From Caproicibacter sp046707225 (GTDB taxonomy: Bacteria; Bacillota; Clostridia; Oscillospirales; Acutalibacteraceae), in NCBI RefSeq assembly GCF_046707225.1, contig NZ_JBJKOP010000008.1:1-64000 (forward strand): DNA of 64,000 bases, written 5' to 3'. Below, one piece after another: positions 9,377 to 17,314 of this stretch. The translations under genes and the position numbers were made by a program. Positions within the stretch are counted from its first letter, which is position 1. Each line of letters opens with the position of its first letter. The notes beneath the pieces are model-generated. The model did not search any database. It was not told where the DNA came from and saw only the letters and a list, made by a program, of their open reading frames with translations.

Positions 9377-9430
9377 ATGTATACCGTGTTGTATACATCA
9401 AATAATAAACTAAATTCATCAAATTGTCAA
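9377..9430 (-). promoter_or_regulatory. Promoter and operator of the hexuronate operon
   Basis: Minus-strand -35 TTGACA (9425-9430) and -10 TATTAT (9402-9407) are 17 bp apart. Directly downstream is the perfect inverted repeat ATGTATAC-N6-GTATACAT (9377-9398), covering the expected start of transcription. The GTATAC core resembles operators of ExuR/UxuR-type GntR proteins, so repression by the divergent GntR gene product with release by a uronate is the simple reading. Confidence 0.8.
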
Positions 9431-9501
9431 TAATGTTTTTATATTTTCAGATATTTTGTTGAATGATACTTTTCATATCTCTCTGAAAAGAAAAATAACA
9501 C

Positions 9502-9566
9502 TTGAAATTCTTTTCTGAGCATGATATAATACCAACAAAAATACGCATGTAAAATACAACATGTAT
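9502..9566 (+). promoter_or_regulatory. Promoter of the GntR gene with second operator-like repeat
   Basis: Plus-strand -35 TTGAAA (9502-9507), 17 bp spacer, -10 TATAAT (9525-9530). At about +15 is AATACA-ACA-TGTATT (9552-9566), which shares the sequence ATACAACA with the hexuronate-operon operator read on the minus strand. This points to autoregulation by the same protein. Confidence 0.65.
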
Positions 9567-9582
9567 TCTAGAGGATATTAAT

Positions 9583-10329
9583 GTGAGTGAAAACAGTTTA
9601 AAAGAAAAAGCTTATAAAATGATTAAGGAGAAGATTGTATCCTGTGAATATCTTCCCAACACATTCCTAAACGAAAATATTCTTCAGAAAGAAATCGGAG
9701 TCAGCAGGACGCCGATTCGGGATGCGATCGGTCGGCTGGAGCAGGAGAATCTGGTGAGGATTCTGCCCAAAAAAGGAATCGTTGTGTCCGATTTATCCAT
9801 TAATGAAATCAGCTCGATTTATGAAGTCAGGTTGCTGATCGAACCGTTTGCAATTGAGGGGTACGCCGATAAAATCGATAAAGCGACAATTCTGAACTAT
9901 AAAAATTATTACTCTCAAAATAATTCGTTTGAAAATATTGACGAGGTTTATCAGGTCGATGATGAGATTCATCACATTTTTATATCCGCCACGCAAAACA
10001 AGTACTTAATCCAGACGTATGACAACATACAGGTTCAAAATCGCCGAATCCGCATTCTATCCGGAAAAAAGATTGAGGAAAGAATGGAAAGGTCGAATCA
10101 GGAGCATATCAGGATACTGGACGCGGTTCTGTCCGATCAGTTCGAGCAGGCGGCCCGGCATATGACGGAGCATCTTCAAAACGCAAAGAAAGCCGCGTTT
10201 TCTCTGATCCTTTCCAATGGCGGCTGGGATTATCCATCCGTGAATGCGGCGGGAAGTCCTTTCCTGCCGCAGAATTCGTTTGCGGCCGTGTCAAGGCACC
10301 TGACTGCCCCCGAGAAAAAAGAGGACTGA
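9583..10329 (+). CDS. GntR-family transcriptional regulator (FadR/FCD subfamily)
   Basis: 248 residues. The N-terminal winged helix-turn-helix (about residues 1-70) contains LNENILQKEIGVSRTPIRDAIGRLEQENLV and the wing LPKKGIVV; the rest is an all-helical FCD effector domain with the metal/ligand residues in R-L-L-I-E-P and D-D-E-I-H-H. It starts with GTG after GAGG. Divergent from uxaB with an operator in between, it is the probable local repressor of hexuronate catabolism responding to a uronate or pathway intermediate. Confidence 0.92.
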   Translation: MSENSLKEKAYKMIKEKIVSCEYLPNTFLNENILQKEIGVSRTPIRDAIGRLEQENLVRILPKKGIVVSDLSINEISSIYEVRLLIEPFAIEGYADKIDKATILNYKNYYSQNNSFENIDEVYQVDDEIHHIFISATQNKYLIQTYDNIQVQNRRIRILSGKKIEERMERSNQEHIRILDAVLSDQFEQAARHMTEHLQNAKKAAFSLILSNGGWDYPSVNAAGSPFLPQNSFAAVSRHLTAPEKKED

Positions 10330-10347
10330 CAAAAGCCGCGTGCCTAA

Positions 10348-10852
10348 ATCAACCTGAAGAGAAGAGGCGTCCCGATTGTTCTGGCGGGCCGATGCATCGC
10401 GCAAAAGGGCGTGATCGACACGGTGACGGCCGAAAACTATAACAGTACTTATTACTGTATGCGGCATCTGCAGCAAATGGGATTTCAAAGGTGTTGCGTT
10501 AATTCCTGTCCTTCTCGCAATGCAGCGGGTTGGATGTGTTCCTGGGTGTGACGTAGGAGTATGCGGATTCGACGACTGGGAATGGGCGTCGATGATTCCG
10601 CCCGGAATTACCGCCATTGCGAAAGATACTTACTCCATCGGAATAAAATCGGCGGAAATCCTGCTTCGCCAGATTTCCGGCGAAAAAAAGAGTGAACCGG
10701 TTTTTCTGAAAATGGAAAGCAGTCTCTGCGTCAGGGGATCGACGGATCCGGCTCTTGCCGAGAAATTTCCGGTATGGAATTTATCGGCAGCAAATTTGGA
10801 GATTCGAAGGTTTAAAGCGGCGACTTCTCAAGAGCCTGTTCTTACCTGCTGA
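10348..10852 (+). pseudogene. Decayed LacI-family regulator (effector domain remnant)
   Basis: Two frames together read as the ligand-binding domain of a LacI-family protein. Frame one (10348-10549) gives RGVPIVLAGRC, then a D-T-V-T-A-E-N-Y stretch and RHLQQMGFQR; frame two (from about 10520) gives DVGVCGFDDWEWASMIPPGI and GIKSAEILLRQISGEK. The helix-turn-helix is missing, a stop lies at 10345, the central part is deleted and a frameshift joins the halves. It cannot encode a working repressor. It sits just downstream of the GntR gene, so the locus appears to have lost a second regulator. Confidence 0.8.
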
Positions 10853-10883
10853 TCAATAAGAGCAAGAAGCGAGAAGATACCAT

Positions 10884-10932
10884 AAGAAAACAGGCAGACC
10901 ACTTGTTCTACGAGGGTCATGCCTGTTTTCTT
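10884..10932 (+). terminator. Rho-independent terminator after the LacI remnant
   Basis: AAGAAAACAGGCA pairs with TGCCTGTTTTCTT, a 13 bp stem around a 23-base loop, with T-rich 3' arm. It follows the remnant and precedes the DUF362 gene. Confidence 0.6.
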
Positions 10933-11046
10933 GTTGTGCCAGTATGCGCCGGCGAAAATTCCACGAATAAAACTGAAAAGCGCTTGACAAAGTATCTGCC
11001 GTGTGCCACACTGCGGTTAGAGAGATAGTTACAAAGGAGAATCGTA

Positions 11047-12219
11047 ATGAGCAAATCCAAGGTTGCATTGGTTCGCTGCGAGGATTATGATTTCGGCCAT
11101 GTGAAAGAAGCGGTTCAAAAGGGGATCGATTTGCTTGGGGGGCCTGCCGGATTTGTGTCGGCTGGTGAGACAATTCTGCTGAAACCAAACTGGCTTTCCG
11201 CGGATCCTCCCGAAAAATGTGTTACGACGCATCCGTCTGTTTTCAAAGCGGTTGCCGGAATATTTCAAAAAGCGGGGGCGGAACTCACTTATGGAGATTC
11301 ACCGGCCTTTCAGAATCCGGAGCACGCGGCGAAACGGAGCGGAATCGAGGCTGTTGCCGCGGAGCTTGGCATTGCCCCGGCGGATTTTCAATCCGGCCGC
11401 GAAGTGTTTTTCTCCGAGGGGCGTCAGAATAAAAAGTTTACGATTGCAAACGGAGTGCTCGACAGCGACGGCGTCATCAGCCTGCCTAAAATGAAGACGC
11501 ATGCCTTTCAACGCGTGACCGGAGCCGTTAAGAATCAGTTCGGGTGCATCCCCGGACCTCGGAAGGGAGAATTCCATGTCAGAATCCCCGATGCCGCGGC
11601 ATTTGCCAGAATGCTGATCGATTTGAATTCCTACATTCGTCCAAGGCTTTTTATCATGGACGGAATACTGGCGATGGAAGGCAACGGCCCGCGGGGAGGA
11701 ACCCCCCGCAAAATGAATGTGCTTCTGCTGTCGGCGGACCCCGTTGCGCTGGATACTACGGTATGCAGATTGATGAATCTGAATCCGGAGCTGGTTTTAA
11801 CGAACAAGGCCGGCATCGAAATGGGCTTGGGTACATGCCGGCAAGAGGAAATCGAATTGCTCGGGGACCCGGTCGACAGCTTTGTTGCGAATGATTTCCG
11901 GGTGAATCGGAAGCCGATGAAAGCCGGACGGTCGGGCGGCGGCATGGCGGTTATCAAAAACGCTCTTGTGCCCAGGCCGTATATCATAGCGGACAAATGT
12001 GTTAAATGCGGCGTCTGCGTTAAAATGTGCCCCGTAACGCCGAAAGCGGTCGACTGGCACGACGGGAATAAAAGTAATCCGCCGTCGTACCGTTATGACC
12101 GCTGCATCCGTTGCTACTGCTGCCAGGAGCTTTGCCCGCAAAGCGCGATTCGCATCAAGGTGCCGCTTATTCGCCGGGTATTTGGAAAAGACGGCAGTCA
12201 CGAGAAGCTGTCGTCCTAA
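11047..12219 (+). CDS. DUF362 protein with C-terminal 2[4Fe-4S] ferredoxin domain
   Basis: 390 residues. Residues 1-300 form the DUF362 domain (LLKPNWLSADPPEKCVTTHP, GDSPAF, LPKMKTHAFQRVTGAVKNQF, then VTGAVKNQFGCIPGPRKGEFH and a G-x-x-A-M-E-G-N-G-P segment). The C-terminal part holds two cysteine clusters, C-x2-C-x2-C-x3-C (KCVKCGVCVKMCP) and a second set (RCIRCYCCQELCP), predicted to bind two 4Fe-4S clusters. Family members are thought to be iron-sulphur redox proteins with unknown partners. A TTGACA lies about 50 bp upstream of the start. It converges with the MerR gene. Confidence 0.85.
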   Translation: MSKSKVALVRCEDYDFGHVKEAVQKGIDLLGGPAGFVSAGETILLKPNWLSADPPEKCVTTHPSVFKAVAGIFQKAGAELTYGDSPAFQNPEHAAKRSGIEAVAAELGIAPADFQSGREVFFSEGRQNKKFTIANGVLDSDGVISLPKMKTHAFQRVTGAVKNQFGCIPGPRKGEFHVRIPDAAAFARMLIDLNSYIRPRLFIMDGILAMEGNGPRGGTPRKMNVLLLSADPVALDTTVCRLMNLNPELVLTNKAGIEMGLGTCRQEEIELLGDPVDSFVANDFRVNRKPMKAGRSGGGMAVIKNALVPRPYIIADKCVKCGVCVKMCPVTPKAVDWHDGNKSNPPSYRYDRCIRCYCCQELCPQSAIRIKVPLIRRVFGKDGSHEKLSS

Positions 12220-12249
12220 CCGGGCGGGCGGCCCGAATGCGCGAGGGAT

Positions 12250-13047
12250 TTATTCGGCTTTTGTCACCGGAAACAGGATCCCGGTTTCATATTCATCCGG
12301 GTCGGAAACGGAATGCTCATCTTTCAGATACCGTTCGATGACCGGGCCGCTGATTTGATATTCCGGATGCCCGGCCATCCAATCGCAGATGGCGTCGTAA
12401 GCGTATTTTACGGTTTCGTAAGGACCGACATGCGTGGTTGCGACGCAAAGCTGCCCGGGGATTTCCTGAACGTCCGGCCCGTCTCCGGAAACCTGAACCT
12501 GTGCTTCCGCATCCATGCTGTCATAGGAAAATTCTTTGCCGTGATACATCAGCTGGGTTGCGCCGGCTCGTTTTAGACCCCGCCGGCCGGCTTCCCGCAG
12601 CAATTCCTGAAACAGGTCGTGAACCTCCGCGATACTGATTGTTTTGCGAAGCCCGAACACCCTTTGAGCGGGCGTATCCATCACAATGACGTGGTATTTT
12701 TCCTGAACCATACGGTTACCCTCCATATTGATGATATCGTCTTCCATTCGTCGGAGAGTTTTTCGAAGCTTATGCAATTCGTCGTATGCCTGCAGCCGCT
12801 TTGCGTGGATCTTTTTTGCCAGCGCTTCCCGGGAAAGCGCCAGCAATTCCGAAATTTCAGAAAGCGAAAATCCGTAGTCCTTCAGAGTTTCAATCTGAAG
12901 AAGAACGGGCAGCTGCGCGGCGTCGTAATACCGATAACCGTTCTGCTCATTGACGTGCGCGGGACGCAGCAGGCCAATGGCGTCATAATGCCGCAGCATC
13001 CGTGCCGAAATATGGCTCAGCTTTGAAAACTCTCCGATTGTAAACAT
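12250..13047 (-). CDS. MerR-family regulator with GyrI-like effector domain
   Basis: 265 residues. The N-terminal MerR DNA-binding domain is clear (FTIGEFSKLSHISARMLRHY, then D-A-I-G-L-L-R-P and NGYRYYDAAQL), followed by a coiled-coil dimer helix (residues 80-110) and a C-terminal GyrI/BmrR-like ligand pocket domain with HVGPYETVKYAYDAICDWM. Start ATG is preceded by AGGAGG. It is probably a multidrug- or small-molecule-responsive activator; no adjacent pump is obvious apart from the AI-2E-family exporter 150 bp downstream on the same strand's upstream side. Confidence 0.9.
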   Translation of the reverse strand: MFTIGEFSKLSHISARMLRHYDAIGLLRPAHVNEQNGYRYYDAAQLPVLLQIETLKDYGFSLSEISELLALSREALAKKIHAKRLQAYDELHKLRKTLRRMEDDIINMEGNRMVQEKYHVIVMDTPAQRVFGLRKTISIAEVHDLFQELLREAGRRGLKRAGATQLMYHGKEFSYDSMDAEAQVQVSGDGPDVQEIPGQLCVATTHVGPYETVKYAYDAICDWMAGHPEYQISGPVIERYLKDEHSVSDPDEYETGILFPVTKAE

Positions 13048-13142
13048 GCTTGCCTCCTGGGAATCGATTCCTGAACTATCTTACACCTTGTCATTGTGTT
13101 AAGGTCAATCCCTTTTTTGTTTAATTTTTATAGGGGTACAAT

Positions 13143-13182
13143 AATCAACGGGCTGCAGGCGAAAACCTGTAACCCGTTGATT
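13143..13182 (-). terminator. Terminator of the AI-2E family gene
   Basis: AATCAACGGG...CCCGTTGATT forms a long stem (with inner TGCAGG/CCTGTA pairs and a short loop) just downstream of the minus-strand AI-2E gene, which ends at 13198. It may also work toward the MerR gene from the other side. Confidence 0.6.
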
Positions 13183-13197
13183 TGATGGAAATGAATT

Positions 13198-14361
13198 TTA
13201 TTCCGGGTCGGGGGATGTCTGTTCCTTCGGCCGGCGCATTCTTTTGTTTACATTTTCGCGGAGAAGTGTGTACAGTACGGAACAGACCGGAATGTTGATG
13301 ATCATTCCCAGAATGCCGAACGCGTTGCCGCCGATCGTGACGGCGACCAGGACCCACAGCGCCGGAAGGCCGACTCTGGAGCCGACCACACGGGGGTAGA
13401 TCAGGTTGCCTTCCAACTGCTGCAGGACCACGAAATAGATGATGAACCAGAGCGCCTGAATCGGATTGACAATCAGAATCAGAAGAGCGCCGACCACGGT
13501 GCTGAAAAACGCGCCCAGAATCGGGATCAGCGCCATAAAGGCGACAAAGACAGAAATCAGCAGCGCGTAGGGGAAATGGAACAGATTCATTCCGATAAAA
13601 CAAAGCGAGCCGAGAATGCAGGCTTCGGTGCAGGTGCCCGCGATAAAGTTCGAAAAAGCGCGGTTCGTCAAATGAAAGACATGGTATACGGAGTCCGCGT
13701 ATTTTCGGGGCAGGTACGCGTACATGACCCGTTTGACCTGATGATAAAGACGCTCCTTCTGAACCAGGACGTTAATGGAAATGACGAAGGTCAGAACGAA
13801 AGAGATGGCGCCGTGAAAAATCATCCCCATCATCGATACGCTGGACCCGACCAGGCTGCTGGCGAATTTCTGGCCGTAGCCCGCAATCATCTGGCTGATA
13901 TTGGCCCAGTCGATGTTCAGGTTTTTAAAATACCCGGCGATTTCCGGGTGGTCGCGGTCAATTTTCGTGAGGCTGTTTTGCAGTTCGTTAAAAAAGGGCT
14001 GTATGTTGTTGGTCAAATTCGTGATAGTACGGACCAATTCCGGGATCACGATCAGCATAATCAGCGCGATCAAACCGAGTACAATGACAAGGGACAGAAA
14101 AATACCGGCGGCCCGACGCATTTTCGGCCAGACTTTTTTGTACCGCCGGTTCAGCGGAGAAAAGAGACGTGTCTCAATCGGAACCAGAAGAACGTTGATT
14201 ACGAAGGCGACGGCGAAGCCCGCGAGAACCGGGCCGACGATATTGGAGACGGAGTTGACCAGCCAGGGCAGCAGGTATAAATTTTTCAGCATCATGAAAA
14301 ATACGATACCGAAGGCGATTAAGAGCGCCAGGCTTTTCATATTGCTTTTGTTGAGTTCCAT
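13198..14361 (-). CDS. AI-2E family transporter (TqsA/YtvI-like)
   Basis: 387 residues with about eight membrane helices. The order is two N-terminal helices, a long soluble segment near residues 110-180 (ELQNSLTKIDRDHPEIAGYF), then FSNFIAGTCTEACILGSLCF, ALIPILGAFFSTVVGALLIL and PRVVGSRVGLPALWVLVAVT, all typical of this family. Members export autoinducer-2 or act as Na+/H+ antiporters, so the cargo here is open. The start at 14361 has AAAGGA eight bases upstream; an ORF reading 34 codons longer lacks a site. Confidence 0.88.
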   Translation of the reverse strand: MELNKSNMKSLALLIAFGIVFFMMLKNLYLLPWLVNSVSNIVGPVLAGFAVAFVINVLLVPIETRLFSPLNRRYKKVWPKMRRAAGIFLSLVIVLGLIALIMLIVIPELVRTITNLTNNIQPFFNELQNSLTKIDRDHPEIAGYFKNLNIDWANISQMIAGYGQKFASSLVGSSVSMMGMIFHGAISFVLTFVISINVLVQKERLYHQVKRVMYAYLPRKYADSVYHVFHLTNRAFSNFIAGTCTEACILGSLCFIGMNLFHFPYALLISVFVAFMALIPILGAFFSTVVGALLILIVNPIQALWFIIYFVVLQQLEGNLIYPRVVGSRVGLPALWVLVAVTIGGNAFGILGMIINIPVCSVLYTLLRENVNKRMRRPKEQTSPDPE

Positions 14362-14518
14362 TTTGAACGTCCTTTCCGACAGGCTTTCCTTTCTATGTTT
14401 GACTCTCTCGAGAATTGTATACACATACACACGGTGCAGCGTGACAGCGCTTTCCGGTTTCATTATACGTGGAATTGCCAGATATTACAAGCCGCCGGAT
14501 GCTGTTGACTAAAAAGAA

Positions 14519-14548
14519 AGCGGGCTTTGCGTTTCCGCAAAGCCCGCC
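14519..14548 (-). terminator. Terminator of the ferredoxin/DUF6132 operon
   Basis: GCGGGCTTTGCG and CGCAAAGCCCGC form a 12 bp stem with a 4-base loop; on the minus strand it is followed by TTTCTTTTT. It lies 18 bp beyond the stop of the DUF6132-like gene. Confidence 0.85.
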
Positions 14549-14565
14549 GTGTGTTTCGAGCGGAT

Positions 14566-14724
14566 TTAAAAGAAAGAACCGACCAACAGCCCCATGACCG
14601 CGCCGTACAGAGTGGAACCGTAGGGATTCGACGTAATGGGGCAGCTGCCCGTAGGGCATCCCACCTTTTTATAATAAAGAAAGCCCAGAACACCGCCGAC
14701 CAGTATGCCTGCAATTTGAAACAT
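14566..14724 (-). CDS. DUF6132-like small membrane protein
   Basis: 52 residues: MFQIAGILVGGVLGFLYYKK, then a VGCPTGSCPITSNPYGSTLY segment and a second hydrophobic helix ending in LLVGSFF. The layout (one helix, a C-P-T-G-x-C-P-I-T-S-N-P-Y loop, a second helix) is that of small rhodanese-associated/YtxH-like proteins listed as DUF6132. Two cysteines sit in the loop between the helices. It has a strong AGGAGGAG site and follows a ferredoxin gene, so the two are likely co-transcribed. Function unknown. Confidence 0.8.
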   Translation of the reverse strand: MFQIAGILVGGVLGFLYYKKVGCPTGSCPITSNPYGSTLYGAVMGLLVGSFF

Positions 14725-14782
14725 CCGTTCATCTCCTCCTTTACGCTTCTGCCGCGCCGAATTTCATTCTTCGATACGGTCT

Positions 14783-15010
14783 TTATTCCAGTTTTAACGC
14801 ACGCATGGGGCAGAATTTTACACATTTTCCGCACCGGATGCACTTGTCGGAATCGACGGTGGGCGCATGATAGCCCTCCTGATGCAGCGCCCCGACCGGA
14901 CAGACCCTGACGGAAGGGCAGGGGTGATTTTGCGGGCAGCGGCTGATTTTTACAACCAGCGTCTTGTCTTTTGCGCTGTTTTCCCCGGACTTTCCAAAGC
15001 CGAAAATCAT
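14783..15010 (-). CDS. Small 4Fe-4S ferredoxin
   Basis: 75 residues. The C-terminal cluster motif CIRCGKCVKFCP is complete for one 4Fe-4S centre; a second set (CPQNHPCPSVRVCPVGAL) is spaced in an irregular way and could bind a second cluster. It carries electrons in the cytoplasm; the partner is unknown. It is the first gene of a two-gene unit with the small DUF6132-like membrane protein (58 bp gap). Confidence 0.88.
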   Translation of the reverse strand: MIFGFGKSGENSAKDKTLVVKISRCPQNHPCPSVRVCPVGALHQEGYHAPTVDSDKCIRCGKCVKFCPMRALKLE

Positions 15011-15139
15011 GATGAAACTCCCTTTTCACAAATAGTATGTTTTTATTATACTCTCCTGAAAATCAGGTTCCGTGATCTGGTCACACAGGAAAGGCGGCGG
15101 CCGGTCGCCCCGTTTCCGGAGCGCCGGCCGCCAAATCCG

Positions 15140-15772
15140 TTATTCATTTGTTATTTTCTCGACATTGCCGCTCATGATTTCCCGTAAGTGCTTACGAATC
15201 TTTTCATAAGGCCAGTTCCACCACTCGAGCTTTTGCAGCATGGCGATGGTCTTTAAGTCGTATCTCTTTCTGATTTCCCTTGCGGGGACGCCGCCGACAA
15301 TGGCATAGGGCGGTACGTCTTTTGTGACGACGGCCCTTGTACCGACGATCGCGCCGTTGCCGATCGTCACGCCCTGCATGATGACGGCTTCATAGCCGAT
15401 CCAAACGTCGTTGCCGATGACAATGTCCCCTTTGTTATCCCAGGCCTCGGTGACGTTTTCCCAGTCCAGCCCCCATTCGTCCGCGAAGATCGGGAACGGA
15501 TAGGTGGAAAGCGACTGGAATGTGTGGTTTGCGCTTGTAAAGATAAATTTGGCGCCGCACGCGATGGAACAGAAATTCCCGATTACCAGCTTTTCCCGGT
15601 TCACGGGATAATGATAAAGAACATTGTTTTTTTCAAACCGGGTCGGGTCGTTCACGTAATCGTTGTAGAACGTATAATCTCCGACCACGATATTGGGGTC
15701 TTTCACAACGTTCTTTAAAGATACGGTTTCATGGTCGCCGCGGGGATAAATGCTTTTTTCCGGAATAGTCAT
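15140..15772 (-). CDS. CatB/Vat-type O-acetyltransferase (left-handed beta-helix)
   Basis: About 210 residues. Hexapeptide repeats (IGNDVWIGYEAVIMQGVTIG, then NGAIVGTRAVVTKDVPPYAIVGGVPA) and the catalytic-His segment FTSANHTFQSLSTYPF match xenobiotic acetyltransferases such as Vat(D) and CatB. They transfer acetyl from acetyl-CoA to a hydroxyl, for example of streptogramin A, though many chromosomal copies act on sugars. The ATG at 15772 is spaced 7 nt from AAGGAG; an ATG two codons upstream (15778) is too close. Single gene. Confidence 0.88.
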   Translation of the reverse strand: MTIPEKSIYPRGDHETVSLKNVVKDPNIVVGDYTFYNDYVNDPTRFEKNNVLYHYPVNREKLVIGNFCSIACGAKFIFTSANHTFQSLSTYPFPIFADEWGLDWENVTEAWDNKGDIVIGNDVWIGYEAVIMQGVTIGNGAIVGTRAVVTKDVPPYAIVGGVPAREIRKRYDLKTIAMLQKLEWWNWPYEKIRKHLREIMSGNVEKITNE

Positions 15773-15946
15773 TTTCATGCTCCTTACTTCATTTTGTAAA
15801 ACTGCAAACTATTCCGGCAGTTACAATGCACCTTTTCATCGAACCACCACCTGTTCATGAATTCAGTATATCCAACTTTTGCACGCAAGTAAAGATTCAC
15901 GGCCAGTAATTTTTTTGCGATATCAAGGCAAATATGAAAAATACTA

Positions 15947-15975
15947 TTGAACTGGCCGACGCTTCTGGTTAAAAT
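15947..15975 (+). promoter_or_regulatory. Promoter of the DUF3842 / ECF S-component unit
   Basis: -35 TTGAAC (15947-15952), 17 bp spacer, -10 TAAAAT (15970-15975), about 85 bp before the DUF3842 start. The remaining part of the 15773-16059 gap shows nothing else I can name. Confidence 0.5.
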
Positions 15976-16059
15976 AAGAAAAGACGCTCAGGCTGTTTTC
16001 ATTTATGCCGGACCGGCCGAAATTGCCTGCCGCCAGGAAGGCGGCAGAAAGGAAACGAT

Positions 16060-16485
16060 ATGAATATCTTAGTCATCGACGGCCAGGGGGGCAGCCTTGG
16101 AAAACAGTTGATCGTTCAGCTTCGCAAAGCTCTGCCGGAGCAGCCGGTTACCGCGGTCGGCACAAACAGCATCGCCACGGCGGCAATGCTGAAAGCCGGG
16201 GCCGACGCCGGCGCCACAGGCGAAAATCCGGTTCTTTTCGGCAGCGCCTGGGCCGATCTTATCCTGGGACCGATCGGAATCCTGATCGCTGATTCCCTTT
16301 TTGGGGAAATCACGCCCGCCATGTCGGCGGCGGTGGGAAAAAGCCATGCCAAAAAAATTCTGATTCCCATCAGTAAATGCAACTGCATCGTTGCCGGAAT
16401 CCCGGAACTGCCCCTGTCCCGTTATATTGAATCCGCCGTCTCGACGACGGTCAATTTTGTTCAGGCTGATAAAATAAAAGAATAA
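16060..16485 (+). CDS. DUF3842 family protein
   Basis: 141 residues. A Rossmann-like start (MNILVIDGQGGSLGKQLI) is followed by AVGTNSIATAAMLKAGADAGATGENP and a glycine-rich hydrophobic centre, then ISKCNCIVAGIPELPLSRYI with two cysteines. This is the pattern of the clostridial DUF3842 family, of unknown function. The AAAGGA site is 6 nt from the start. It directly precedes an ECF S component, as seen in related genomes from memory, which suggests a role linked to a cofactor or nucleobase. Confidence 0.85.
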   Translation: MNILVIDGQGGSLGKQLIVQLRKALPEQPVTAVGTNSIATAAMLKAGADAGATGENPVLFGSAWADLILGPIGILIADSLFGEITPAMSAAVGKSHAKKILIPISKCNCIVAGIPELPLSRYIESAVSTTVNFVQADKIKE

Positions 16486-16546
16486 AGTATCATGAAGATA
16501 TTTTTCTTTCCCAAGGGAAGGCCAACTTATATTGGGAGGAAAAATT

Positions 16547-17110
16547 ATGGAATCCAATCAAAAAACACTTGCATCTCATACCGAAGGCCTGTCTTCGGTG
16601 CAAAATTTGATTTTTTCCGCGCTGTTTCTGGCACTTGGCCTGTTGCTGCCCTTTCTCACGGGGCAGGTCCCTCAGATTGGTTCAATGCTGCTGCCGATGC
16701 ATATCCCGGTTCTTCTTTGCGGATTCTTATGCGGCTGGCCTTACGGCTTGCTGGTCGGGCTGATCACGCCTCTGTTCCGTTCCGTTCTGTTCGGTATGCC
16801 TCCGATTTACCCGACCGCGGTGGCCATGGCGTTGGAGCTTGCCTCATACGGCTTTTTCAGCGGATTTTTTTACAGAAAGTTCCCGAAGAGGATTTCGTCA
16901 ATTTATGCCGCTTTGATTTTGTCCATGATTTTGGGGCGCGTCATCTGGGGCGCCGCCAGTATTTTTCTGTATCAGGCGGCGGGGAAAGGGTTCACTTGGG
17001 TGATGTTTTTCGGCGGGGCGTTCCTGAACGCAATCCCCGGAATCGTTCTTCAAATTATTGCGATTCCGGCGCTGGTCGCCGTTCTCCGGAAAACGGCTGC
17101 ACACCGCTAA
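16547..17110 (+). CDS. ECF transporter S component
   Basis: 187 residues, six hydrophobic helices. FSALFLALGLLLPFLTGQVP and LLPMHIPVLLCGFLCGWPYGLLVGLITPLFRS are typical of substrate-binding (S) subunits of energy-coupling-factor vitamin importers, here of the type often called folate/queuosine/pantothenate-like. Start ATG at 16547 lies 8 nt after GGGAGG. It lacks its own A/A'/T subunits nearby and would borrow the shared module. Substrate is not evident; no riboswitch is seen upstream. Confidence 0.88.
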   Translation: MESNQKTLASHTEGLSSVQNLIFSALFLALGLLLPFLTGQVPQIGSMLLPMHIPVLLCGFLCGWPYGLLVGLITPLFRSVLFGMPPIYPTAVAMALELASYGFFSGFFYRKFPKRISSIYAALILSMILGRVIWGAASIFLYQAAGKGFTWVMFFGGAFLNAIPGIVLQIIAIPALVAVLRKTAAHR

Positions 17111-17152
17111 CCCAAAATTGCTGTCCGTTTGCCGCGGCCGTGTACCTGCGTG

Positions 17153-17188
17153 GAAAGTCCCTGAAAAAAGCGGGGACTTTCTTTTTGT
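17153..17188 (+). terminator. Rho-independent terminator after the ECF S component
   Basis: GAAAGTCCC pairs with GGGGACTTTC around an A-rich loop and is followed by TTTTTGTTT. Confidence 0.9.
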
Positions 17189-17242
17189 TTCATATGAACT
17201 GATATTCCAAATTTCCAAGTGAAATATTTTCTGCTCTGTTTC

Positions 17243-17271
17243 TTTACTTTGCTTTCTGTTCATGCCATAAT
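17243..17271 (+). promoter_or_regulatory. Promoter of the asparaginase gene
   Basis: -35 TTTACT (17243-17248), 17 bp, -10 CATAAT (17266-17271), 44 bp before the start codon. Confidence 0.45.
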
Positions 17272-17314
17272 AGGATGATTTAATATTTCTTTGCCTAGTG
17301 AATCTGGAGGCCGT

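Noticed and set aside
9338..9422. Longer N-terminus of UxaB starting at 9422
   Set aside because: It would run through the operator and promoter, lacks a ribosome site and exceeds the family length; TTG at 9338 fits better.
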